Source: a virus. From it: a stretch of DNA of 64,000 bases. How positions within the stretch are numbered: position 1 is the stretch's first letter; each line of letters starts with the position of its first letter. This document shows, one piece after another, positions 55,791-63,043 of this stretch. The notes below the pieces were generated by a model. It had not been told where the DNA came from, made no database searches, and saw only the letters and a list, made by a program, of their open reading frames with translations. The stretch covers positions 1-64,000 of IMG/VR virus record IMGVR_UViG_3300037847_003419; one strand, given 5' to 3'. A program made the position numbers and the translations under genes.

Positions 55791-56033
55791 ATGAATAGAA
55801 ATGAATTAAAAACGTTATTCTTCCAAATGGATTTGTCTAACGTTCCAGTAAAAAAACAAATAATAGTAGATGTAAACAAAGGACCTCACTGGAAAGGTTA
55901 TGGTACAATAGAAATATTAAGTGATGGACCAAATGGTCTTAGTTCATTCAAGACTTTCCAACAGTTTCCGTTCGAGTACATTGAAACTCGTGAAGAATAC
56001 AAATCAGGTGAGTATGAATTAATAGTAAAATAA
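55791..56033 (+). CDS. Hypothetical early protein (80 aa)
   Basis: Mixed alpha/beta protein: MNRNELKTLFFQMDLSNVPVKK, QIIVDVNKGPHWKGYGTIEI, and an acidic end. It opens after a typical A-rich leader and ends 2 bases before promoter-like copy 4. No family recognised. Confidence 0.65.
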   Translation: MNRNELKTLFFQMDLSNVPVKKQIIVDVNKGPHWKGYGTIEILSDGPNGLSSFKTFQQFPFEYIETREEYKSGEYELIVK

Positions 56034-56035
56034 AA

Positions 56036-56066
56036 TACAAACTAAATACGAACTTAGTTGGATAAT
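56036..56066 (+). promoter_or_regulatory. Promoter-like repeat, copy 4
   Basis: Exact boxes and 8-base spacer, starting 3 bases after a stop codon and ending 33 bases before the ATG at 56100. Confidence 0.75.
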
Positions 56067-56099
56067 ATATATGAATTTAAACTTAAAAAAATAAATACT

Positions 56100-56339
56100 A
56101 TGAAATTAAAAACCAATCAACTCCAAATTATTAAATTAAAAAACCAAACTTATTTACCTTTTCAATTACACCAATTACCAAAATGGTTTAATAAGTATTA
56201 TACAAATTACTTCAACTTAAAAGGTTATTGTTATATTAACATCAACGATATAAAAGAAAATAATAAATACTTTGACCTTCAAAATTATAAGGATAGAATG
56301 GTTTTCCATAAAAGTTTCGACCATAAAGGTCACAAATAA
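56100..56339 (+). CDS. Hypothetical early protein (79 aa)
   Basis: A Lys/Asn/Tyr-rich basic protein (MKLKTNQLQIIKLKNQTYLP; KWFNKYYTNYFNLKGYCYIN). I start it at the ATG at 56100 because an in-frame TTG at 56058 lies within the promoter-like repeat. It ends 2 bases before copy 5. Not recognised. Aromatic and basic content would suit nucleic-acid or membrane contact. Confidence 0.6.
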   Translation: MKLKTNQLQIIKLKNQTYLPFQLHQLPKWFNKYYTNYFNLKGYCYININDIKENNKYFDLQNYKDRMVFHKSFDHKGHK

Positions 56340-56341
56340 AA

Positions 56342-56372
56342 TACAAACTAAATACGATTACTAACGGATAAT
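56342..56372 (+). promoter_or_regulatory. Promoter-like repeat, copy 5
   Basis: Exact boxes and spacer; begins 3 bases after a stop and ends 16 bases before the ATG at 56389, the shortest leader of the set. Confidence 0.75.
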
Positions 56373-56388
56373 ATAATAAAATAAAATT

Positions 56389-56523
56389 ATGAACGAAAGA
56401 TTATTAAGAAAATATTTATTAATGTACTTACCCTATTTTAATAAAGAGAAGGATTGTTACGAGAAATGGATGGAAACAGTACAAGATGAAATTAGAAACA
56501 TATTAAATAAAGATGAATTATGA
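56389..56523 (+). CDS. Small early protein (44 aa)
   Basis: An open frame MNERLLRKYLLMYLPYFNKE...; helical with alternating basic and hydrophobic residues, ending in an acidic helix (QDEIRNILNKDEL). Its stop overlaps the ATG of the next gene (ATGA), and it has the usual A-rich leader. Unknown function. Confidence 0.6.
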   Translation: MNERLLRKYLLMYLPYFNKEKDCYEKWMETVQDEIRNILNKDEL

Positions 56524-56765
56524 GTAGAGAAATTAAAGTAAGTAAGTATGAAGGTAACACACATTACACTGTTGTAGTGATAGATAGTTACGGACAAGAA
56601 CATCACGTTGGTATTTATAAACATATCTATACAAATAAACTAGAGGAGAAGGCCCTCGAGATATGGTCAAACGAAGTGAAACGTGAGATAACTCCAATGG
56701 AGAGAGCGATTTCGTGGTGTGTAAATAATGATATAAGTAAAGGTAGAGAACCTAGTTTGGATTAA
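56520..56765 (+). CDS. Hypothetical early protein (81 aa)
   Basis: A beta-rich first half (YEGNTHYTVVVIDSYGQEHHVG) and a helical second half (EKALEIWSNEVKR, then MERAISWCVNND). Coupled to the preceding small gene by a 4-base overlap. Followed by the tRNA-like element B. No family recognised. Confidence 0.65.
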   Translation: MSREIKVSKYEGNTHYTVVVIDSYGQEHHVGIYKHIYTNKLEEKALEIWSNEVKREITPMERAISWCVNNDISKGREPSLD

Positions 56766-56770
56766 AATTC

Positions 56771-56835
56771 CACTCAATAGAGTGTCTCAATAGGTAGAAT
56801 GGTTAATGTGAGGTTCGATTCCTCACCTACCACTA
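56771..56835 (+). ncRNA. Structured RNA with tRNA-like T-arm/acceptor element B
   Basis: CACTC-AATA-GAGTG forms a hairpin at 56771-56784. From 56793: GGTAG, a 10-base strand AATGGTTAAT, then GTGAGG-TTCGATT-CCTCAC (T-arm), CTACC closing a 5-bp acceptor-like stem, and ACTA. Loop, single strand and 3' ACTA match element A while both stems differ in sequence but still pair, which argues for a selected RNA structure. It lies in the 82-base gap between two small genes. Confidence 0.7.
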
Positions 56836-56847
56836 AAATATAATAAA

Positions 56848-56958
56848 ATGGAAATAATAAAAATAATAATCAGTACAGTGGTAATAGTATCAGTTATGGT
56901 ATTTTTACTAAAACTAGTACACAAAATTTGTGATGAAATATGGAAAAAATTAAATTAA
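56848..56958 (+). CDS. Tiny membrane protein (36 aa)
   Basis: MEIIKIIISTVVIVSVMVFLL, then a short basic tail ending EIWKKLN: one transmembrane helix with a cytosolic-type basic end. The A-rich leader supports the start. It overlaps the next gene by 19 bases. Unknown function. Confidence 0.6.
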   Translation: MEIIKIIISTVVIVSVMVFLLKLVHKICDEIWKKLN

Positions 56959-57290
56959 GTATAGTAGGACTACTACTAAGTGGGTTGAGTTATGGACAGA
57001 CAATGAAACAATGTTGTGTGAAAACTGTAAAAGAAGTATATGAGTACGAGGGTATGGTTATGTCAGAATTCAGTAAAGACTCTGTTAAAATTAGTTATCA
57101 AGAACTAAGTAATATATGGGTAGAATTAGACGACATTATATCTATGATGGAAGAAGACGAAAATAACGGTGATTACTCTCATGGTTCTATCGAAGAACAG
57201 TGGGGACAAATATACTGGATGTCTTTAATCGTAGACAGATTAGAAGAAATATTATCAGAACACGGTCATAAAAGACACTTAAACAAGTAA
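56940..57290 (+). CDS. Exported early protein (116 aa)
   Basis: The N-terminus MEKIKLSIVGLLLSGLSYGQ is a signal peptide with a likely G-Q cleavage site. The mature part is acidic and helical (VYEYEGMVMSEFSKDSV, then LDDIISMMEEDENNGDY) with a CC pair near its start. It would act in the periplasm or on the outer surface early in infection, for example to block superinfection. No family recognised. Confidence 0.7.
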   Translation: MEKIKLSIVGLLLSGLSYGQTMKQCCVKTVKEVYEYEGMVMSEFSKDSVKISYQELSNIWVELDDIISMMEEDENNGDYSHGSIEEQWGQIYWMSLIVDRLEEILSEHGHKRHLNK

Positions 57291-57293
57291 AAT

Positions 57294-57377
57294 ATGAGTG
57301 AAAAAAAACAACAAAGTATATTTTTTATAATATACTTTATTATAGTATTGTCAATGTTATTTATTAATTATCAGTAG
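57294..57377 (+). CDS. Tiny membrane protein (27 aa)
   Basis: MSEKKQQSIFFIIYFIIVLSM, then LFINYQ. A short charged start and one transmembrane helix. It sits 3 bases after the exported protein gene and ends 1 base before promoter-like copy 6. Function unknown. Confidence 0.55.
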   Translation: MSEKKQQSIFFIIYFIIVLSMLFINYQ

Positions 57378-57378
57378 A

Positions 57379-57409
57379 TACAAACTAAATACGAACTAAA
57401 TCGGATAAT
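57379..57409 (+). promoter_or_regulatory. Promoter-like repeat, copy 6
   Basis: Exact boxes and spacer; starts 2 bases after a stop and ends 24 bases before the ATG at 57434. Confidence 0.75.
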
Positions 57410-57433
57410 AATATAAAATAAAATAAAATATAT

Positions 57434-57682
57434 ATGTACAGAAACGAAGAAGAATATGAGTTTTACACCAAACAAGTGTGTAAGTGTGGTGAAGTAATAC
57501 CACAAGGTAGATTAGATTTAGGTTACAAAGTGTGTGTAAACTGTAGTAGTGTAGAACAATATGGTTGTGCACCACTAATTAACCACAAAACAGGTAATAG
57601 TATACAAATAATGTCTATGAGTGACTCAAGAAAAATAGGTAAGTTAACTCAACGTAGAGGTTATGGTACAATGTTGTGTTAA
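57434..57682 (+). CDS. Zinc-ribbon protein (82 aa)
   Basis: A four-cysteine set CKCGEVIPQGRLDLGYKVCVNCSS (the first two one residue apart, the last two with CxxC spacing) recalls DksA/TraR-type or RNA-polymerase-associated zinc ribbons, with a basic tail (KLTQRRGYGT). It could act on host transcription early. It is bracketed by two promoter-like repeats, so it may be transcribed on its own. Metal binding likely, target unknown. Confidence 0.68.
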   Translation: MYRNEEEYEFYTKQVCKCGEVIPQGRLDLGYKVCVNCSSVEQYGCAPLINHKTGNSIQIMSMSDSRKIGKLTQRRGYGTMLC

Positions 57683-57713
57683 TACAAACTAAATACGACA
57701 ATAGAAGGATAAT
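57683..57713 (+). promoter_or_regulatory. Promoter-like repeat, copy 7
   Basis: Exact boxes and spacer; starts the base after a stop codon and ends 23 bases before the ATG at 57737. It is the last copy. The gene run from here to the window end has none on either strand that I noticed. Confidence 0.75.
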
Positions 57714-57736
57714 ATAAATAAATAAAATATAATAAT

Positions 57737-58150
57737 ATGAAACAAAAAAGATTTAAACTAGAGTACAAAGACTCTATAGACATGAGGTGTATACAAGTAA
57801 TATACGGTAAAAGTGAGAAAAAAGCAATACAAAATTTTCAAGTTGAATTACTTACACAAGATGACTACATGACACAACTAATTGACATTGAAGAGGTTCC
57901 TGAAGACACAGTATTTGTAGACAATAAGTCTCCTAACTGGAAACTTGAAGACGGTACAGAGTTAGATAAAGATAGTCAAGACATACTAAATGAAGCTATG
58001 AGTACTTACACTAATAGTGAAGGTTTAACACTAGAACAAGCGATGGAAAGAGTGTCACGAAATAAATTAGAAGCAGAGAAAGATATACTATGGGAGTATA
58101 TTAGTGATAAAGATGTAGATGAAATATCTAAAAAATTAGAAGAATTATGA
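57737..58150 (+). CDS. Hypothetical early protein (137 aa)
   Basis: Begins MKQKRFKLEYKDSIDMRCIQ, a basic beta start, then a long acidic helical part (TLEQAMERVSRNKLEAEKDI) with no cysteine cluster. It overlaps the next gene by 4 bases. No family recognised. Confidence 0.65.
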   Translation: MKQKRFKLEYKDSIDMRCIQVIYGKSEKKAIQNFQVELLTQDDYMTQLIDIEEVPEDTVFVDNKSPNWKLEDGTELDKDSQDILNEAMSTYTNSEGLTLEQAMERVSRNKLEAEKDILWEYISDKDVDEISKKLEEL

Positions 58151-58368
58151 AAAAGTTTAATATACAAGACAGAGTTATACTAGATGAAATGGTAGATAAC
58201 TTTACAATGGAAATGCACAAGAGTCAGGACGAGTCAGAGTTAATGGGTAAAAGACCTATTATAACTAGACAATACTGGTTAGAAATGATAAAACAAGTAC
58301 AAAATAAAATAGATGAACTAACGACTAAGAAAGCACTAAGTCACAGTAATCAATATAGAAATAAATAA
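58147..58368 (+). CDS. Hypothetical early protein (73 aa)
   Basis: Helical throughout (RVILDEMVDNFTMEMHKSQDE, then QYWLEMIKQVQNKIDELT) with a basic end. Coupled to both neighbours by very short spacing. No recognised motif. Confidence 0.6.
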   Translation: MKKFNIQDRVILDEMVDNFTMEMHKSQDESELMGKRPIITRQYWLEMIKQVQNKIDELTTKKALSHSNQYRNK

Positions 58369-58369
58369 T

Positions 58370-58882
58370 ATGAGTATAGAAAAAACATTACAACTACTTA
58401 ATATACAAGAAGTTACGACAAATAAACAAAAGAAAAATGGTACAAGAATATTTAGATTACCAATAAAAATGTATAAAGAATATATAGAAGTCGGTAGTTT
58501 CAAGTCGGGTTATGTAAGACGTATGAATGGTGGGTATACACCTTATCAACTAAATAAAAGAAATTACTATGATCATTACTATAAATCTTATGACGGTAAA
58601 TGGGTTGATGGTGAGTACGTACAGAAGTGGAATGGTAAATACAACAAGATGACTTGTAGAGGTTGTATATTAATACCAAACGAAGAAGATAGAATACAGT
58701 ACTTAATAGACTATTGTCTCAAAAATTATTATATAAAACAAGCTAATATGATAGAAGATGGTAAGTTTGTACCTAAATGGTATCACGAAGAAAAACTAAA
58801 ACATTTTCAACATGTTCAAGAACCAGAAGTAAAAGTAGTAGTAAATGGACATAGATATAACGTAAGTGAATGGTTTAAATAA
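58370..58882 (+). CDS. Hypothetical early protein (170 aa)
   Basis: Tyr/Lys-rich and basic. A repeated-looking section NRKNYYDHYYKSYDGKW-like is followed by VQKWNGKYNKMTCRGC and a later helix. The C-terminal EVKVVVNGHRYNVSEWFK is beta-like. One Cys pair (TCRGC) could be a redox or metal pair. No family recognised; a DNA- or RNA-binding role is possible from charge. Confidence 0.6.
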   Translation: MSIEKTLQLLNIQEVTTNKQKKNGTRIFRLPIKMYKEYIEVGSFKSGYVRRMNGGYTPYQLNKRNYYDHYYKSYDGKWVDGEYVQKWNGKYNKMTCRGCILIPNEEDRIQYLIDYCLKNYYIKQANMIEDGKFVPKWYHEEKLKHFQHVQEPEVKVVVNGHRYNVSEWFK

Positions 58883-58888
58883 ATTAAT

Positions 58889-59059
58889 ATGAATATAGAT
58901 AAATATACAATAATACAATGTGAAGACTTAGAGCTAGTGAAAGAAGCATTTGAAATATTAATAGAAGATATTGAAAACGATTTAGTAGACAATAGTAAAA
59001 CTAGTCAGTATAGACAGAAGTTATTAACAAAGTTAAACAAATTATACAAAAGATTATGA
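58889..59059 (+). CDS. Small early protein (56 aa)
   Basis: An open frame MNIDKYTIIQCEDLELVKEAF..., a helical acidic protein ending in a basic amphipathic helix (QKLLTKLNKLYKRL). Its stop overlaps the next ATG (ATGA), and the leader is typical. Unknown function. Confidence 0.6.
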   Translation: MNIDKYTIIQCEDLELVKEAFEILIEDIENDLVDNSKTSQYRQKLLTKLNKLYKRL

Positions 59060-59193
59060 TAGAATTAATAATAATACTAGGTGTAGGTATAGTGCTAGGT
59101 ATGTATATAACCTCACAAATAAAATGTAATATAAGAAGAAATATATTTAATAAAAACGTAGAAGAATATGAAAAAAAGAAAACTAAACAGTAA
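59056..59193 (+). CDS. Small membrane protein (45 aa)
   Basis: MIELIIILGVGIVLGMYITS is one transmembrane helix, followed by a strongly basic cytosolic tail. Coupled to both neighbours by overlaps. Unknown function; one of four tiny membrane genes of the block. Confidence 0.6.
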   Translation: MIELIIILGVGIVLGMYITSQIKCNIRRNIFNKNVEEYEKKKTKQ

Positions 59194-59326
59194 AAACCCT
59201 AAATACCATGACAAAAGCCAGGTAAGTGAAAAACCTACTATGATTAAAGAAGGCAGTGCCAAAGTGAGAAATAGTAGTGGTAAATTAACTGGTGATAAAG
59301 TTAAGGTAAAAGGAGTGTGGTATTAA
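59168..59326 (+). CDS. Small basic protein (52 aa)
   Basis: MKKRKLNSKNPKYHDKSQVS, then a Lys/Gly-rich beta-like section and the end KVKGVWY. It overlaps the membrane-protein gene by 26 bases. It could bind nucleic acid. Existence supported by a clean start and compact packing. No family. Confidence 0.55.
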   Translation: MKKRKLNSKNPKYHDKSQVSEKPTMIKEGSAKVRNSSGKLTGDKVKVKGVWY

Positions 59327-59343
59327 TAATTAAATAAAAAGAT

Positions 59344-59718
59344 ATGAATGAATCAAAAGAACTGTTAGAAGCTACAGTAAAAGGCTTACAAGAGAAAATA
59401 CAGTCATTACAAACTGACTTAAACGAAAAACAAAAAGAGTTAAATGATATAAACAAACCAGTAATGGAAGCTTGGATGTATGACGAAATACATGGTTTAG
59501 TCGAAGACGGAGTTGGTGATTACGATTTTAGTGATGCAGATAATTATGAGTTTGACCCTGAGTTTGATTATGATAATAGAATTGTCATTGGAAGTATAGA
59601 AATGAACGACACTAGTTATATAGTGGAATCTATAATGAATAAAATAGATAGATATTTTAAAGTATTACCAACAAATACAGAGGAAAATACAATAACTGAA
59701 GTAAAAAAAGTAATATAA
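59344..59718 (+). CDS. Hypothetical protein with N-terminal coiled coil (124 aa)
   Basis: Residues ~3-40 form a coiled coil (ELLEATVKGLQEKIQSLQTD). The rest is acidic and rich in Tyr/Asp (VEDGVGDYDFSDADNYEFD), with a C-terminal helix. It ends 1 base before the next gene. A dimeric regulatory or anti-host protein is possible. Not recognised. Confidence 0.62.
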   Translation: MNESKELLEATVKGLQEKIQSLQTDLNEKQKELNDINKPVMEAWMYDEIHGLVEDGVGDYDFSDADNYEFDPEFDYDNRIVIGSIEMNDTSYIVESIMNKIDRYFKVLPTNTEENTITEVKKVI

Positions 59719-59719
59719 T

Positions 59720-60007
59720 ATGAAGATAACAAGTAAACAAGTAAGAGATTATTTTGCCTGGAGATCGGACGAAAAACTAAGACATTGTCCTGACTGTATA
59801 TCTATGGCATGTAATGATGTAGCAGAAGATTTTAAAACAAGTAAATTTGATGATAGAGTAGTGACAGCTAAAGATCTAATGAAATTACTATTTTTCAACG
59901 ATCCAATACCTCAACTACATACACATAGTTATGGGTTTCATACAGGGTCAGGCAGAGCTATTATTGAGAAATTACAAATGAAATATTATGAATACAATGA
60001 AAACTAA
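59720..60007 (+). CDS. Hypothetical early protein (95 aa)
   Basis: MKITSKQVRDYFAWRSDEKL has an HTH-like helix pair. HCPDCISMAC supplies three cysteines and a histidine, a possible metal site. It ends LQMKYYEYNEN and overlaps the next gene by 20 bases. No family recognised. Confidence 0.6.
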   Translation: MKITSKQVRDYFAWRSDEKLRHCPDCISMACNDVAEDFKTSKFDDRVVTAKDLMKLLFFNDPIPQLHTHSYGFHTGSGRAIIEKLQMKYYEYNEN

Positions 60008-60251
60008 ACAAGAACTACCTAAATGGTTTGAAGGAGACGTTTATGAAGAAGGTGGAACTGTGTCAAACAGATTTACAGGAGAAGAGATTGAGTTAAATAA
60101 CATAGAATTATCTATGTATGACCTTGTGATGGGTGCCACCATGGTAATTGAAATGGGTAGATATAACGATAAGTTATTGAGTATGCATAGAAAAGGATTA
60201 CAATGGTTTAGAGTACACAATCCAACGGCTTACATGGTATTATTAGATTAA
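59988..60251 (+). CDS. Hypothetical early protein (87 aa)
   Basis: MNTMKTKQELPKWFEGDVYEEGG, then ELNNIELSMYDLVMGATMVI and LSMHRKGLQWFRVHNPTAYM. Mixed alpha/beta with no cysteines. WFRVHNPTAYMVLLD is similar in style to small proteins beside phage replication genes. The internal ATGs at 59991 or 59997 could be used instead. Unknown function. Confidence 0.6.
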   Translation: MNTMKTKQELPKWFEGDVYEEGGTVSNRFTGEEIELNNIELSMYDLVMGATMVIEMGRYNDKLLSMHRKGLQWFRVHNPTAYMVLLD

Positions 60252-60261
60252 AAAAAAGAAT

Positions 60262-60690
60262 ATGGCGACAAGAGCATTAATAAATTTCGTTGAAAGAGAA
60301 GATGGAGTAACTTTCAGCGCACATCCAGGTGTGGATAAAATACACGTACAAATATATAATCACTACAATGGTCATCCAGAAGGTTTGGGTGTGACATTAG
60401 CTGAATATCTACAAGATTTTAAAATAGTTAATGGATTACCTATGAGAACTGATAAATTAGCTAATGGACTAGGTTGTTTATCGGCTCAAGTAGTTAGCTA
60501 TTTAAAAGACGAGCCAGGTAATGTATACTTATATAAACCAGGCGAAAGAGGATGGGAAGACTATGAATACTTTATATGGTGTAAAGAGGGTCATGGTGTA
60601 TGGATAAGTATATTCGATTATGAAGGTAATTGTATATTTGTAGGCGAACCAGATAAATTAATAGAAAAATACGAGTATAATGACAGATAA
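60262..60690 (+). CDS. Conserved phage protein (142 aa)
   Basis: The order MATRALINFVEREDGVTFS, VQIYNHYNGHPEGLGVTLAEYL and EYFIWCKEGHGVWISIFD matches a conserved phage protein of unknown function that I recall from many marine and enteric phages (IYxHxDGYPxGLG pattern). A small enzyme or inhibitor is possible. It overlaps the next gene by 11 bases. Confidence 0.7.
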   Translation: MATRALINFVEREDGVTFSAHPGVDKIHVQIYNHYNGHPEGLGVTLAEYLQDFKIVNGLPMRTDKLANGLGCLSAQVVSYLKDEPGNVYLYKPGERGWEDYEYFIWCKEGHGVWISIFDYEGNCIFVGEPDKLIEKYEYNDR

Positions 60691-60958
60691 AGAAATGAAC
60701 AAACTAGCAGATATAATTGTTGATAAATTGTTAACAACTTATATTAGAGAACAAGCACAGTGGTATTCAACTAACACGTTTGATGATTTTATGAGTTTTA
60801 GTAAAAAGCCAAAAACAAATACTGAAGAAGAGTTGTTAGGTGAGTTAGCTAGCCTAATGACACAGTTAAATCTTCATCAAGAAAAAGAAGAATATGAGAA
60901 ATGTGCTGATATAAAGAAAAAAATTGATGAACTAAAGAAAAAAATAAAGAATTTATGA
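60680..60958 (+). CDS. Small protein with UVR-like helical motif (92 aa)
   Basis: The second half (LASLMTQLNLHQEKEEYEKCADIKKKIDELKK, in two parts around residue 68) resembles the UVR helix pair of UvrB/UvrC and ClpC-type proteins (A---E-YE-AA-IRD-I--L). Such motifs bind UvrC/UvrB or clamp partners. The first half is helical. It might recruit host repair to phage DNA or block it. Inferred from motif only. Confidence 0.6.
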   Translation: MTDKEMNKLADIIVDKLLTTYIREQAQWYSTNTFDDFMSFSKKPKTNTEEELLGELASLMTQLNLHQEKEEYEKCADIKKKIDELKKKIKNL

Positions 60959-61827
60959 TGAGAAAAAAACCAATGTTAGCATATCCCGTTAACAACAAAC
61001 CAATAGATTACAGTAAACCAGTATTTATGCAACCAAAGTTAGATGGTGTTAGGTGTTTGATACAAGCTGAAAAAAGAGGTGACAAAAGCCAGTTAGGTCA
61101 TCTAAAAGTTACAGCGTATTCACGTACCGGTAAAGAGTGGAAAAATATTAACCATATACTAGTAAGTCTAGCGCCTTTCTTTGACAAATATCCTAATGTT
61201 ATACTTGATGGTGAGTTATATAATCATGATTTTAGAGACGATTTTGAGTCTATCATATCTATGGTCAGAAAAACAAAACCAACCAACGAGGATATAATTA
61301 AATCAGCCGAAAACGTACAGTTTTATTGTTATGATATTGTTGATGAAGATACTTTGTTTGAAGCGCGTAACAGTTTTATTACAACACAAGTTGAATCTGG
61401 TAGATGTATCAAGCACGTTCCAACTATATCAGTATCTACAGAAGTACAAGCTAAAGATTACCATCAAGCTAATTTAAACGCAGGTTTTGAAGGCTCTATA
61501 TTACGTACTAATGATGTATATCAGTGTAAAAGATCTCATAGTTTAAGAAAGTTCAAAGACTTTCATGATGACGAAGCTTTAATTGTAGGTTATGTTGACG
61601 GTAAAGGTAAACGTGAAGGTACGCTCGGTAAGTTTATTATGCAAGATGATAACGGTGTAGAGTTTGGTTGTCCACCTGGTAAAGGTTATACGTATGCTCA
61701 ACTAAAAGACATACTTGATAACATACACGATTACATCGGTGAAAGAGCTACGTTTACATACTTTGAAAAAACTAAAGCGGGTAGTTACAGACACCCATTG
61801 TTTAAATGTATTAGAAATTACGAATAA
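60955..61827 (+). CDS. ATP-dependent DNA ligase
   Basis: 290 residues, a compact phage-type enzyme with the nucleotidyltransferase core: KLDGVR (motif I, Lys nucleophile), a LDGELY motif III, VQFYCYDIV (IIIa), GFEGSILRT (IV), and LRKFKDFHDDEALIVGY (V, then the start of the OB fold). It seals nicks during phage DNA replication. It overlaps both neighbours by 1-4 bases. Confidence 0.92.
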   Translation: MMRKKPMLAYPVNNKPIDYSKPVFMQPKLDGVRCLIQAEKRGDKSQLGHLKVTAYSRTGKEWKNINHILVSLAPFFDKYPNVILDGELYNHDFRDDFESIISMVRKTKPTNEDIIKSAENVQFYCYDIVDEDTLFEARNSFITTQVESGRCIKHVPTISVSTEVQAKDYHQANLNAGFEGSILRTNDVYQCKRSHSLRKFKDFHDDEALIVGYVDGKGKREGTLGKFIMQDDNGVEFGCPPGKGYTYAQLKDILDNIHDYIGERATFTYFEKTKAGSYRHPLFKCIRNYE

Positions 61828-62300
61828 TGAATATATTTTACTTAGATAAATGCCCTGACAAAGCGGCTAGATTACAATATAATAAACATGTAGTTAAAAT
61901 GATACTTGAGTCAGCTCAAATGTTATGTACTGCTCATCATGTAGATATACATGGAAAGGATGTACCTTATAAAATAGCTCACAAAAACCATCCATCAACT
62001 ATATGGTGTAGGCAGTCTAAACCTCATTATGAGTGGTTGTATAATCACATGATGGCCTTAGGTGATGAATATACAAAACGTTATGGTAAAGTACATTTAT
62101 CAATAACTAAATGTGCTGACGTATTAAAATATGTACCAGGTGGTATATACGATAATGGTTTCACACAACCACCACAAGCTATGCCTGATGAGTACAAAGA
62201 CCCGTGTAGTATACAAGCTTATTGGAATTATTACATAGGTGAAAAACACACAATTGCAAATCCTAAAAAAGAAAAGATATATGAACAAAGACCTTATTGA
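61827..62300 (+). CDS. Conserved phage protein, MNIFYLD family (157 aa)
   Basis: The start MNIFYLDKCPDKAARLQYN, with HVVKMILESAQMLCTAHH, HPSTIWCRQSKPHYEWLYNH and QPPQAMPDEYK, is a very widely conserved phage protein next to DNA ligase or replication genes. No activity is known to me. Its His/Cys/Asp pattern would suit a metal-dependent enzyme. It ends inside the next small gene. Confidence 0.72.
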   Translation: MNIFYLDKCPDKAARLQYNKHVVKMILESAQMLCTAHHVDIHGKDVPYKIAHKNHPSTIWCRQSKPHYEWLYNHMMALGDEYTKRYGKVHLSITKCADVLKYVPGGIYDNGFTQPPQAMPDEYKDPCSIQAYWNYYIGEKHTIANPKKEKIYEQRPY

Positions 62301-62406
62301 AAGAATAAAACAATTTAATGAAATTAAATTTGGTAATGATAATGAAACAAGAATTATTATTGCAAAATTAAAACCACAGGGGACTGTGACAACAGCCCCT
62401 AAATAA
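62281..62406 (+). CDS. Small hypothetical protein (41 aa)
   Basis: An open frame MNKDLIERIKQFNEIKFGND... ending VTTAPK. Helical first half, no cysteine. It overlaps the preceding gene by 20 bases; its last codons lie in the left arm of the start-codon hairpin copy 2. Existence moderate. Confidence 0.5.
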   Translation: MNKDLIERIKQFNEIKFGNDNETRIIIAKLKPQGTVTTAPK

Positions 62407-62430
62407 ATAGAGTAATAGGCTAATGTCACA
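62385..62430 (+). promoter_or_regulatory. Start-codon hairpin, copy 2
   Basis: TGTGACA, 32 bases, then TGTCACA, with inner GCC/GGC pairs. TAATAGGCTAATGTCACA contains the ATG at 62423 of the HTH protein. This matches the element at 54876-54922 in arms, inner pair, spacing and right-side sequence. It is a possible autoregulation site for the HTH protein. Confidence 0.65.
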
Positions 62431-63043
62431 CGATAGAAATTTAAAATACTTAAATAATAACCGCATCGTATACCGTAGACACCCAATAACTGATAAACCA
62501 GATATTGACAATGAAGTGTATATGTTTTACTTAAACGGTACGTACGAGTGTTATGAGTTGTTTAGATCTTCTGCTAAGATAACGACATACAAATCTTTGA
62601 AATGGCATCTATTAGTACTATGGTATTTAAACCCACAACTAGATCAAGATAAGTTTATGTCATTGGCAGAAGTTATAACTCACAAACCTAACGGTTTCGT
62701 TTCGTTTGCTATACACGCCGAGTTACTCCGTAAGATAGTATATGAAGTATCGATGCTAGATTTAGATAAACCACCTAATAATAAGTTACGTAAAGTTATA
62801 TTCAAACCTAACACACGTATTAGTAAAGAAGAAAAACTACGTATTGTAGGTGAGTTAATAGGCAGAACAAAACGTATAACACAAGACGATATTTATAACT
62901 GTATGTTAGAAATAAACGACAACAATAAGAAGATTACAATAGCTAAACTAGCTAAATTACTTTCATGTTCTAGTAGAACAATACATAGAAACATGGGTGA
63001 AGAACTAAAAAGAGAAAAAGAATTATTAAATAAACAACTATGA
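62423..63043 (+). CDS. HTH-containing regulatory/replication protein (206 aa)
   Basis: The C-terminal ~60 residues carry a clear helix-turn-helix (ITIAKLAKLLSCSSRTIHRN) followed by a basic helix. The N-terminal ~130 residues are mixed (NGTYECYELFRSSAKITTYK) and recall phage replication or transcription-control proteins without a firm match. Its start codon is inside the repeated hairpin, so it may regulate itself and the divergent control region. It overlaps the sigma gene by 4 bases, so the two are coupled. Confidence 0.7.
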   Translation: MSHDRNLKYLNNNRIVYRRHPITDKPDIDNEVYMFYLNGTYECYELFRSSAKITTYKSLKWHLLVLWYLNPQLDQDKFMSLAEVITHKPNGFVSFAIHAELLRKIVYEVSMLDLDKPPNNKLRKVIFKPNTRISKEEKLRIVGELIGRTKRITQDDIYNCMLEINDNNKKITIAKLAKLLSCSSRTIHRNMGEELKREKELLNKQL

